From contig JBIIJL010000058.1 of NCBI GenBank assembly GCA_044233795.1, positions 1 through 14,566 of the forward strand: a DNA stretch of 14,566 bases, written 5' to 3'. Position 1 is the stretch's first letter. Each line of letters begins with the position of its first letter. This document shows, piece after piece, positions 1-6,935 of this stretch. Both the position numbers and the translations under genes were made by a program. This DNA comes from JBIIJL01 sp044233795. Lineage in GTDB: Bacteria > Pseudomonadota > Gammaproteobacteria > Legionellales > Legionellaceae. The notes under the pieces were generated by a model, which worked only from the letters and a program-made list of their open reading frames with translations, was not told the DNA's origin and ran no database searches.

Positions 1-2
1 AA

Positions 3-65
3 TATAGCGTTACGAACCTAAACGGTATAACTTCTGTTCGTCGAAAAAGAGGAGTTTACCAATGA
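3..65 (+). CDS. Possible 3' end of an upstream gene (partial)
   Basis: The frame beginning at base 3 is the only plus-strand frame without a stop up to its TGA at 63-65. It would give a basic C-terminal tail ending RRKRGVYQ. Its stop overlaps the ATG of the next small ORF in an ATGA arrangement, which is typical of translationally coupled operon genes. In E. coli the gene before rsfS belongs to the nadD region, but this tail does not look like a NadD C-terminus, so I do not name it. Twenty codons are too few to be sure that it is coding. Confidence 0.25.
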   Translation, partial: YSVTNLNGITSVRRKRGVYQ

Positions 66-178
66 CTAAAAAAGTCTATAGAGTAGGAATATTTTATTGG
101 ATAATTTATTTGGCTGGGTATGGTCAAGTTCTTTTTTTGTATGTACTGAGAATAACTGTTATGATTCACGGCCTTTAA
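62..178 (+). CDS. Putative 38-residue small membrane protein
   Basis: An ATG at 62 lies 7 nt after AGGAG (50-54), the strongest Shine-Dalgarno match in this operon, and opens a 38-codon frame ending in TAA at 176-178. The product starts with a basic stretch (MTKKVYR) followed by an almost uninterrupted hydrophobic and aromatic segment (about residues 8-36, broken by R30). It could be a single-pass inner-membrane peptide with a cytoplasmic basic N-terminus. It ends 17 nt before rsfS, and its ATG overlaps the stop of an open frame coming from the left. I do not recognise the family. It could instead be a fortuitous frame in a leader region, and a candidate rsfS promoter overlaps its 3' part. 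Function unknown. Confidence 0.4.
   Translation: MTKKVYRVGIFYWIIYLAGYGQVLFLYVLRITVMIHGL
137..165 (+). promoter_or_regulatory. Candidate sigma-70 promoter for rsfS operon
   Basis: TTGTAT at 137-142, a 17-nt spacer and TATGAT at 160-165 would start a transcript near 172, about 24 nt before the rsfS ATG. The -10 matches consensus at 5 of 6 positions, but the -35 at only 3 of 6. It lies inside the small upstream ORF, so it would make rsfS expression partly independent of the genes to the left. Pattern match only. Confidence 0.3.
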
Positions 179-195
179 TGAATATTATTTAGACT

Positions 196-522
196 ATGTA
201 CGAAAAAAATGCCGTATTAACACCCTTATTACAAGCCATAGAAGAAATGCATGCCATCGATGTTACTGTCATCGATGTGAGTGCGCAAACCACTGTCACT
301 GATTTTATGGTGATTTGTGGTGGACGATCTTCGCGCCATGTCAAAGCCATCGCACAACTAGCACTTGAACGCATGAAAGCTCAAGGCTTCAATGCATTAA
401 GCGATAACGGTGTTAACAGTGGTGATTGGGCGTTGGTTGACTTTGGCGATGTCGTATTGCATGTGATGCAAGCCGAAATTCGTGCATTTTATAATTTAGA
501 AGGTTTGTGGCAAAATTTTTGA
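196..522 (+). CDS. rsfS: Ribosomal silencing factor RsfS (YbeB/Iojap family)
   Basis: This 108-residue protein matches RsfS, which binds ribosomal protein uL14 (L14) on the 50S subunit and blocks subunit joining to lower translation in starvation or stationary phase. Visible family signatures are the DVTVIDVS...TVTDFMVICGG strand-turn-strand region (about residues 22-49), the SSRHVKAIAQ helix (about 50-59), and the C-terminal W-ALVDFGDVVLHVM block followed by RAFYNLEGLW. The length is normal for the family (E. coli RsfS is about 105). The ATG at 196 has no good ribosome binding site. The next upstream ATG (179) runs into a stop after four codons, so 196 is the only sensible start. It leads the conserved rsfS-rlmH-mrdA-rodA order, with 30 nt to rlmH. 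Confidence 0.96.
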   Translation: MYEKNAVLTPLLQAIEEMHAIDVTVIDVSAQTTVTDFMVICGGRSSRHVKAIAQLALERMKAQGFNALSDNGVNSGDWALVDFGDVVLHVMQAEIRAFYNLEGLWQNF

Positions 523-552
523 TGCTTAAGTTAACAGGCCACGCGCATTAGC

Positions 553-1023
553 ATGCTAAAAATAACCTTAGTCACAATGGGTCATAAGATGCCTTCCTGG
601 GTAGAGGATGGCGTCGCTGAATATAGCAAACGTTTACAAGAGCACGTCACATTCAATCTCATTGAAATCCCGCTCTTAAAACGCGGGAAAAACCAAGCCT
701 TGATGGCTATTTTAGACAAAGAAGCGGAAATCATGTCTGCAGCTATTCCTTCCCAAGCAAAACTCATCGCCCTTGATAGTAGAGGTATCTCATTCACCAG
801 CGAAGAATTGGCGGAAAATATCGCCCTTTTGCAACACAAGACCAGCCATCTTTGCTTTCTTATTGGCGGACCTGAAGGATTAAGCAAAACCCTACTGACA
901 AAAGCGCGCGAGCATTGGTCTTTATCAAAGCTCACATTACCGCATACTCTGGTCAGAATAACTGTATTGGAAGCTCTCTACCGAGCGTTTGCGATTTTAA
1001 ATCACCATCCATACCATAAATAA
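553..1023 (+). CDS. rlmH: 23S rRNA (pseudouridine-1915-N3)-methyltransferase RlmH
   Basis: RlmH is a homodimeric SPOUT-class, SAM-dependent enzyme that methylates N3 of pseudouridine 1915 in helix 69 of 23S rRNA on assembled 70S ribosomes. The 156-residue product (E. coli: 155) has the family pattern throughout: an LVTMGHKMPSWV start, a LIALDSRG block (about 71-78), the SAM-binding knot sequence IGGPEGLS (104-111), and a C-terminal knot helix LTLPHTLVRITVLEALYRA followed by the conserved HPYHK end. It lies 30 nt after rsfS and its stop is 1 nt from the mrdA ATG, so the genes are almost certainly cotranscribed. No clear Shine-Dalgarno precedes the ATG. Confidence 0.97.
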   Translation: MLKITLVTMGHKMPSWVEDGVAEYSKRLQEHVTFNLIEIPLLKRGKNQALMAILDKEAEIMSAAIPSQAKLIALDSRGISFTSEELAENIALLQHKTSHLCFLIGGPEGLSKTLLTKAREHWSLSKLTLPHTLVRITVLEALYRAFAILNHHPYHK

Positions 1024-1024
1024 T

Positions 1025-2884
1025 ATGAAATTATCGCGCGCTAACAGATCATCGATAACCGAACGTTTCGAAGCTCAGCAGCAATCCTTCCGCCTAAGCA
1101 TGCTTATGGCTTTCATGTTCATGTTATCGCTTATCTTAGTTTTGCGTCTCGCCTATTTGCAATTTTCGCAATACAAACACTATGCGACCATGTCTTTAAA
1201 AAACCAGATGAGTATTACCCCCATCGCACCCCCAAGAGGAGTGATTGTCGATAGAAATGGCATCATTCTTGCAGATAACATCCCTGTGTATGTCTTAGAA
1301 ATTATCCCTGAACACATCAAAAACATGAGCGACACTCTTAAACGCCTACAAGAACTTATCCCCTCGATCACTTCTGATGATCTTGATAATTTTAATCGCG
1401 AAAGAAAGCAAAATCGTTCTTATGTTCCTATCCCCTTTAAGCTTAAATTAAGCCAAGAAGAAGTTGCCACTTTTGCGAGCAATCAATATCAATTTCCTGG
1501 GGTGAGCATTAAGGCTCGGCTGATGCGTTATTATCCTCTGGGGCCAGTAGCCGCTCATGCGCTCGGCTATGTAGGGCGAATCAATGAAGAAGAATTAAAA
1601 AGTGTTGATCCGACCAACTATCGAGCGACTAATTTCATCGGCAAAACAGGTATAGAAAAATACTACGAATCAATCCTTCATGGCACTGTTGGTTACCAAC
1701 AAGTTGAGACTGATGTCAGCGGAAGGACCTTGAGAATCCTAAGCAAGCAAGCTCCTATTGCCGGAAAAAAACTCTATTTAACCCTTGATGCACGACTAGA
1801 ACAAGCGGCCTTTGACGCTATGCAAGACAAGAGAGGAGCATTGGTTGCGATCAACCCACAGGATGGTGGTATTTTAGCCATTGTGAGCGCACCCAGTTTC
1901 GATCCCAATTTATTCGTCAATGGCATTGGGCAACAAGACTATAAATCACTATCCACAAACCCAGATCGACCGCTATATAACCGAGCAGTACGAGGACTTT
2001 ATCCACCAGCCTCAACGATAAAGCCATTTATTGCCATTGCAGGCCTTGATAAGGGTATTATTACCAACGATACCAAAATCTACGATCCAGGATATTATCG
2101 TTTACCACAAATAACGCATAAATACCGCGATTGGCGACGAGGTGGACATGGAGTCATCAACATTAAACGCGCCATTACAGTCTCTTGTGATACTTATTTC
2201 TATCAACTGGGCAACAGGATGGGCATATCTGCTATCGAAGACATGCTCACGCGATTTGGCTTTGGACAACTTACTCATGTTGACTTACTTGAAGAGACTT
2301 CCGGAATTGTCCCAAGCCCCCATTGGAAAAAAGCCAGTAAAGGCGTTTCTTGGTACCCAGGCGATACCCTGATCACATCCATTGGGCAAGGGTTCATGCT
2401 AGCAACTCCCCTGCAGCTTGCGAATGCAACAGCCTCGCTAAGCCTACAAGGACACCGATTTCGCCCACACCTACTCTATAAAACTATGCAAGATCGAGGA
2501 CAACTTAAAGAAATCAAACCAGAAGAAGAATACCCCATTTCACTTAAAGACAACAATTATTGGGCAATTATCAGTGATGCAATGCAGGCGGTAATCAAAA
2601 GTGACGAAGGGACAGCATACCGTTTTGGTCGCATTGTACCCTACTCAGTTTCCGGAAAAACTGGTACAGCTCAAGTATTTGGCGGAACTCAATATGAAAA
2701 GGCGCGATTATCCATCATGCCTGAAGCACTGCGCGATCACTCTCTATTTATTGCCTATGCACCAGTAGAGCAGCCAGAAATAGCCATTGCTGTTCTCGTA
2801 GAAAATGATGTGGTTGCATCAGCTGTAGCTCGTAAAGTCCTGGATGCCTATTTTGCGTTTAAAGAGGAACATCATGATAATTAA
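1025..2884 (+). CDS. mrdA: Penicillin-binding protein 2, peptidoglycan D,D-transpeptidase MrdA
   Basis: PBP2 is the monofunctional class B transpeptidase of the elongasome. It crosslinks peptidoglycan made by RodA during rod-shaped growth and is the target of mecillinam. The 619-residue protein has a short cytoplasmic N-terminus, one membrane anchor (about 24-46), the pedestal signature PPRGVIVDRNG (69-79), and a C-terminal transpeptidase domain with all three active-site motifs: S330-TIK (nucleophile S330), SCD (387-389, the SxD form typical of PBP2) and KTG (545-547). Motif positions and length closely parallel E. coli PBP2 (633 residues). The ATG is 1 nt after the rlmH stop with no evident ribosome binding site, suggesting translational coupling. 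It overlaps the rodA start by 11 nt. Confidence 0.97.
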   Translation: MKLSRANRSSITERFEAQQQSFRLSMLMAFMFMLSLILVLRLAYLQFSQYKHYATMSLKNQMSITPIAPPRGVIVDRNGIILADNIPVYVLEIIPEHIKNMSDTLKRLQELIPSITSDDLDNFNRERKQNRSYVPIPFKLKLSQEEVATFASNQYQFPGVSIKARLMRYYPLGPVAAHALGYVGRINEEELKSVDPTNYRATNFIGKTGIEKYYESILHGTVGYQQVETDVSGRTLRILSKQAPIAGKKLYLTLDARLEQAAFDAMQDKRGALVAINPQDGGILAIVSAPSFDPNLFVNGIGQQDYKSLSTNPDRPLYNRAVRGLYPPASTIKPFIAIAGLDKGIITNDTKIYDPGYYRLPQITHKYRDWRRGGHGVINIKRAITVSCDTYFYQLGNRMGISAIEDMLTRFGFGQLTHVDLLEETSGIVPSPHWKKASKGVSWYPGDTLITSIGQGFMLATPLQLANATASLSLQGHRFRPHLLYKTMQDRGQLKEIKPEEEYPISLKDNNYWAIISDAMQAVIKSDEGTAYRFGRIVPYSVSGKTGTAQVFGGTQYEKARLSIMPEALRDHSLFIAYAPVEQPEIAIAVLVENDVVASAVARKVLDAYFAFKEEHHDN

Positions 2885-3992
2885 CAGTTCTCGCCCAACC
2901 TATCGGTTTACTGGGAAATCTTTGCATATTGATGTACCTCTTTTGGGTTTGTTGATACTGCTTCTTGGCTTTGGATTAGTGATTTTATATAGTGCATCTA
3001 ACCAAGATATAGGCATGGTGTTACGCCAAGCGCTGCGTTTAACCTTAGCATTGGTCATCATGGTAATCTTTGCGTTTATACCACCTCATAAATACAAATT
3101 GTGGACACCTTGGCTTTACGGTGTCGGTTTTTTACTTCTGATTGCCGTGATGGTCATAGGCAAAATAGGTAAGGGCGCTCAACGCTGGCTTGATTTAGGC
3201 ATATTTAGATTTCAACCTTCAGAGATCATGAAATTGGCCGTGCCGATGATGGCCGCATGGTATGTCGATCGAAGGCCGCTACCCATTCATCTTAAATCCT
3301 TGACATATGTTGCCCTATTCATTTTTATCCCAGCTTTGCTCATTGCAAAGCAACCTGATTTGGGAACAGCCATTATGGTGGTAGCCGCGGGACTTTGCGT
3401 AATTTTTTTAGCAGGAATTCAACTACGAATCGTGCTCATGCTAGTGCTCCTCGTCGGCGCAGCACTCCCTTTACTTTGGCATGTCATGCATGACTACCAA
3501 AAGCAGCGAATTATTACGCTCATTAATCCAGAACAAGATCCGCTTGGAACCGGCTATCACATCATTCAATCGAAAATTGCCATCGGATCGGGAGGGGCTT
3601 TTGGAAAAGGATGGCTAAATGGGAGTCAATCACACCTTAATTTCTTGCCAGAGCATGCGACTGATTTTATTTTTGCAGTGAGTAGTGAAGAGTTTGGCTT
3701 TGTTGGCAATTTGATTCTCATAGGTCTAATTGTGTTGATTTCGCTGCGTTGCCTTAAGATCGCAAAAAATGCTCAAACCTGTTATACAAGGCTATTGGCT
3801 GCCAGTTTGGCAATGAGTTTTTTTCTATCAGCCTTCGTCAATATCGGCATGGTCATGGGAATCTTACCTGTGGTTGGGATTCCATTACCTTTGGTGAGTT
3901 ATGGTGGCACTGCGATGCTGACTTTCCTTGCCAGTTTTGGTATTTTAATGTCCATAAGCTCCCACCGAATTTTGTTTAATAGTATGGATTAA
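2874..3992 (+). CDS. mrdB: Peptidoglycan glycosyltransferase RodA (MrdB)
   Basis: RodA is the SEDS-family polymerase that extends glycan strands from lipid II in the inner membrane and works as a complex with the PBP2 encoded just upstream. I chose the ATG at 2874 because AGAGGA (2863-2868) sits 5 nt before it and it gives 372 residues, like E. coli RodA (370). An in-frame ATG at 2844 lies deeper in mrdA and adds an unusual tail. The protein is polytopic, with about ten hydrophobic segments. SEDS signatures include KGAQRWLDLG, QPSEIMKLA, KQPDLGTA, and PEHATDFIFAVSSEEFG, whose D264 corresponds to the essential catalytic aspartate of the family. A GIPLPLVSYGGTAML block lies near the end. Its stop codon overlaps that of the convergent rnhB. 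Confidence 0.97.
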   Translation: MIINSSRPTYRFTGKSLHIDVPLLGLLILLLGFGLVILYSASNQDIGMVLRQALRLTLALVIMVIFAFIPPHKYKLWTPWLYGVGFLLLIAVMVIGKIGKGAQRWLDLGIFRFQPSEIMKLAVPMMAAWYVDRRPLPIHLKSLTYVALFIFIPALLIAKQPDLGTAIMVVAAGLCVIFLAGIQLRIVLMLVLLVGAALPLLWHVMHDYQKQRIITLINPEQDPLGTGYHIIQSKIAIGSGGAFGKGWLNGSQSHLNFLPEHATDFIFAVSSEEFGFVGNLILIGLIVLISLRCLKIAKNAQTCYTRLLAASLAMSFFLSAFVNIGMVMGILPVVGIPLPLVSYGGTAMLTFLASFGILMSISSHRILFNSMD

Positions 3993-4585
3993 GATACCAG
4001 TAGACACGCTACTGGCGCATAGCTTCGGCGATGTATGGCACAAGGTCCTAGTCGCTCTAACGCTTCTCTATGCGCCAGTGTTGGATAGCCTTTATGGGAT
4101 AAAAATCCATAGCCTGGATATACTGTATCCATTTCTTCCATCTCTTGATCGCGTAGTACTTTTGCCAGAATGGAAGCCGCACCAATCTCAGCCACAAGTT
4201 GATCACCTTTCACAATTGCCTCGCAAGGAATGGCAAGCTCTGGGATGTATAATCCATCAATCAATACCTTCTCGGGAGGAACAGGCAGGGCAAGAATTGC
4301 GCGCTTCATGGCCAATAGGGTCGCATGATGAATATTTAGTGTATCAATTTCGTGCACCTCTGCCCGACCATAAGCGTAGCAAAGGGCTTGTTCACGAATC
4401 GTTAGTGCCAGAGCTTCACGTTGACGAGCACTCAATTTCTTAGAATCAGTCACGCCTTTAATCGGTTGACCGAATATGACCGCAGCGGTCACCACAGGAC
4501 CTGCTAAAGGCCCTCTCCCAACCTCATCCACACCTGCCACTAACACCACGCTCTTACTCCTTTTTAATGCAATGAAGGGGAACAT
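3989..4585 (-). CDS. rnhB: Ribonuclease HII
   Basis: RNase HII nicks RNA-DNA hybrids and initiates removal of single misincorporated ribonucleotides from DNA, using two divalent metals. The catalytic set is visible: D20 and E21 in VAGVDEVGRG, D110 in LIDG and D128 in VKGDQ, plus the family blocks DSKKLS and AASILAKVLRD and the C-terminal YPGYGFLSHKGYPT. I prefer the ATG at 4585, giving 198 residues, exactly the E. coli length. A GTG at 4612 would add nine residues. Neither has a good ribosome binding site, so the start is uncertain. The 3' end overlaps rodA by 4 bp tail to tail. In E. coli rnhB follows lpxB, so its position here differs. Confidence 0.95.
   Translation of the reverse strand: MFPFIALKRSKSVVLVAGVDEVGRGPLAGPVVTAAVIFGQPIKGVTDSKKLSARQREALALTIREQALCYAYGRAEVHEIDTLNIHHATLLAMKRAILALPVPPEKVLIDGLYIPELAIPCEAIVKGDQLVAEIGAASILAKVLRDQEMEEMDTVYPGYGFLSHKGYPTLAHREALERLGPCAIHRRSYAPVACLLVS
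3997..4015. other. Perfect 7-bp stem-loop at the rodA/rnhB convergence
   Basis: CCAGTAG (3997-4003) and CTACTGG (4009-4015) pair perfectly around a 5-nt loop, starting 5 nt after the rodA stop and lying within the last codons of rnhB. There is no U-tract on the rodA side (GCGCATAG follows) and only a weak T-containing tail on the rnhB side. It could stabilise or define mRNA 3' ends in both directions, but it does not meet the usual definition of an intrinsic terminator. Confidence 0.4.
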
Positions 4586-4666
4586 ACTAGGGGTGTAGTC
4601 AAGCCGAAGCACGAAGGCCTGGGGGCAATTGTCAACACGCCCAAGAAGTTAGAACAAAAATACGAA

Positions 4667-6781
4667 CTAACTAGGTAACGTCCCTGAAGTGTTTTTTTCA
4701 GTATTTTCAACAGAAAATGCATTTACAGCTGCCATAAAATGGCCTAGCTTTTCTTGGGTATCTGTTGCTCTAAAGAAAGAGCAATGTCCCGTTCTGTAGC
4801 GGTTAATCCCAGCCGCAACAATATATCCAACGCCCAATAATGCGATGGCTAACAAGAGATTACTGAAAAAGGTTTTGAAGCCCCGATGCTTTTCAAAAGT
4901 AGCTCTTCGTTCTTCAATCTGATCCTTACACACACGCTTAAAAGTCGCCAAAGCCTCTGCATCACTTTCATCATATTTCTCAGCAAATTCCTTAACCGCT
5001 GACTTAATTGCAACAATAAGGCTTTTTACTGCATCAGAAACTTCAACATGTTTTCTTTGTTCGAGGTTTTTTGCCTTTGCCTCAAGAGTGGCAAGATGAC
5101 TTAACAATGGGAAAACTTGTAACATTCGCCTAATGCTTACCTCATTCCTATCTTGCATTTCGTTAATTTTAATGGCTGTTTCCTGCGCCTCTTGTTGTGT
5201 ATGCAAAAGCTCTAATCTTAATTCTTCTAAAATAAAATGAGCAGAAAGGCGCGGGCGGTTAATTAACAACATTCTTATTTCATCAAATAAAATTTCCGAT
5301 TCCATGATGAACTCTTCTGCCAATGGCACAGGACTTACATATTCCTCTGATAAACGGTATCGCTGCAAGATTTCCATTTTCAGATCGAGTAACTTCTTAT
5401 AGTCCTCGATCCCCTCCTTAACCACACAGTCAGATGACAAATCATGTTGCACAGTTAAACATTGTTTATAAAGTTCTTCTGCTACTTCTTGCACAAAGGC
5501 AGAGCGTTTTTCTAGGAGCAGGTTTTCTCGTATGCTTTTAAGTTCTTGATTTAAAGATTCTTCTGCCAAAAAAAGACGATTCAAACGAACCATGGCTGCA
5601 CAGTACATTTTGGGCAAATCAGGCCACTCTATCAATGTGAACAGCCTCTCTAAAAAATCTTTATAATGGTGGACTCGTCCTGATTTTATGTGATTGAGTG
5701 AAATTAACAACATCTCTTGAAACCGGCTTATCTTTAGCCTAATCTCTTTTGCTTCATCATTTTGTGGCGCAAAATATTCAAAAATTCTATCAAAATAACC
5801 CTTAAAATCAAACTCAGCAATACTTCTATAAGAAATCTCATCGCCATTTGCTGTTGAAGGCCGTGAGTTCAATAGCCGAACTAAGGCCTCATGACCATGA
5901 TCGACAGAAGCTCTTCGTATTTCTCCCATATACATCTTAATCGCATCCCAATGTACATCCGTGATTTTCACATGCATTCCATCATATTTCTCTGGGGGTA
6001 ATATATGATGTTCATCCATCAATTTTGCCTGATAAACGGGATCGCTAAAGTAAATAGATGAGGCCGCAGTGAATACATCTGACTTTCCTATCACTGAGTG
6101 CTGCTGACCAAATTGGTCGATATGACTCTGAGCATCTTCACTGTCACTAGAGTCTTCAACGTCCCCACGAAATAAGGCCCTTATCTGAAGAGGTTTTGCC
6201 TGCTCTAACCCCATCATCATTATCTGTTGAGTGTCTTCAAGATGATAATACCAGTGGCCGCTATAACCATTTGCCTTGATAATCCTACCTGCGAAATTCG
6301 ATTGACCGTTGCCGCCCATGGCGATATTGATACCAAAATCACGCGGTTTACTTATAATACTTGGCATTAGCCCAAGGATACCATATTGAGCCCCTTTCAG
6401 CTCACTCACTTTACCTGTTTTGTCTCTACTCACCGCATGAGTTGCCGTTCGAGAAACAGCAGTATGGCGTGGAAAATACGCAAGAAGTTCCTCGCGATGA
6501 AGCTGACTTAAGGCTTGATAATCAATAACAATTCTGCTCGCATGGGATAAATAATCTGCTAGAGTCAAAACTGTTGAAGGAGCAACCAATCTATCTTCAG
6601 TTGCAAATGCATGCTTAATTTTGAAATCGCTACACGCGATCATTGCAAACGCCAATCTTGCAATTTTGATTTCTTCACTTTCTTCATCATTGTGCTTAAA
6701 GGTTTTAACCCACATATTAATGACTGCTTGCTGGTCTTCTTCAATAGTCCGAGATAAAATATTTTGTTTGACTTCACGCAT
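4667..6781 (-). CDS. Unrecognised 704-residue protein with C-terminal membrane anchor, effector-like
   Basis: I do not recognise the family. The ATG at 6781 is preferred over one at 6847 because AAGGG precedes it at about 8 nt and a TATAAT box lies between the two. There is no signal peptide. Residues 1-130 are mixed helix. A glycine/aromatic-rich stretch (about 148-195, with NIAMGGNGQ, NGYSGHWYYH and MMMGLEQ) suggests a folded domain. Next is an acidic Asp/Ser-rich patch (207-217), then a long charged, mostly helical region (about 330-625) with coiled-coil-like stretches. The end has KHRGFK (631-636), one hydrophobic segment (about 638-658) and a polar Ser/Thr/Glu-rich tail. This C-terminal module recurs in the phosphatase-like gene at 9501. 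Large helical proteins with a late membrane segment and a polar tail are common among Legionellales type IV effectors, so that is my inference, not a demonstrated function. Confidence 0.85.
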   Translation of the reverse strand: MREVKQNILSRTIEEDQQAVINMWVKTFKHNDEESEEIKIARLAFAMIACSDFKIKHAFATEDRLVAPSTVLTLADYLSHASRIVIDYQALSQLHREELLAYFPRHTAVSRTATHAVSRDKTGKVSELKGAQYGILGLMPSIISKPRDFGINIAMGGNGQSNFAGRIIKANGYSGHWYYHLEDTQQIMMMGLEQAKPLQIRALFRGDVEDSSDSEDAQSHIDQFGQQHSVIGKSDVFTAASSIYFSDPVYQAKLMDEHHILPPEKYDGMHVKITDVHWDAIKMYMGEIRRASVDHGHEALVRLLNSRPSTANGDEISYRSIAEFDFKGYFDRIFEYFAPQNDEAKEIRLKISRFQEMLLISLNHIKSGRVHHYKDFLERLFTLIEWPDLPKMYCAAMVRLNRLFLAEESLNQELKSIRENLLLEKRSAFVQEVAEELYKQCLTVQHDLSSDCVVKEGIEDYKKLLDLKMEILQRYRLSEEYVSPVPLAEEFIMESEILFDEIRMLLINRPRLSAHFILEELRLELLHTQQEAQETAIKINEMQDRNEVSIRRMLQVFPLLSHLATLEAKAKNLEQRKHVEVSDAVKSLIVAIKSAVKEFAEKYDESDAEALATFKRVCKDQIEERRATFEKHRGFKTFFSNLLLAIALLGVGYIVAAGINRYRTGHCSFFRATDTQEKLGHFMAAVNAFSVENTEKNTSGTLPS

Positions 6782-6838
6782 GTTGACACCCTTTATAAGA
6801 CAAATTTCTGTAATACAACAACCAAAACAAGCCAACAA

Positions 6839-6866
6839 ATTATACATTCTAATTACAGAATATCCA
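6839..6866 (-). promoter_or_regulatory. Candidate promoter for the 704-residue protein gene
   Basis: On the minus strand, a perfect TATAAT (6839-6844) is preceded by TGGATA (6861-6866) with 16-nt spacing. This would start transcription near 6832, about 50 nt before the ATG at 6781. An imperfect palindrome with 5-bp arms ATTCT/AGAAT (6846-6861) fills the spacer and might be an operator. The -10 is convincing, the -35 weak. Confidence 0.4.
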
Positions 6867-6935
6867 TTTATATTTTTCTCTTGACCATGAGGCTTAGTTT
6901 ATCTAGCCTTGATACATCAATTTTTTTGGATATTT

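Noticed and set aside
1..61. Tail of nadD, expected before rsfS in gamma-proteobacteria.
   Set aside because: The only open frame ends in a basic RRKRGVYQ tail that does not resemble the NadD C-terminus; identity left open.
4647..4672. Inverted repeat AGTTAG/CTAACT downstream of the 704-residue protein gene as a terminator.
   Set aside because: The stem has only six mostly A/T pairs with a 14-nt loop and no T-run; it also includes the stop codon of the gene.
6782..6847. An N-terminal extension of the 704-residue protein from ATG 6847, with a cysteine-containing hydrophobic start that could look like a lipoprotein signal.
   Set aside because: The best -10 box (TATAAT) lies downstream of that ATG, no ribosome binding site precedes it, and ATG 6781 has AAGGG upstream.
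6881..6886. TTGACC as the -35 of a promoter for the exported phosphoesterase gene.
   Set aside because: No acceptable -10 occurs 16-18 nt downstream, so the promoter of this gene could not be located.
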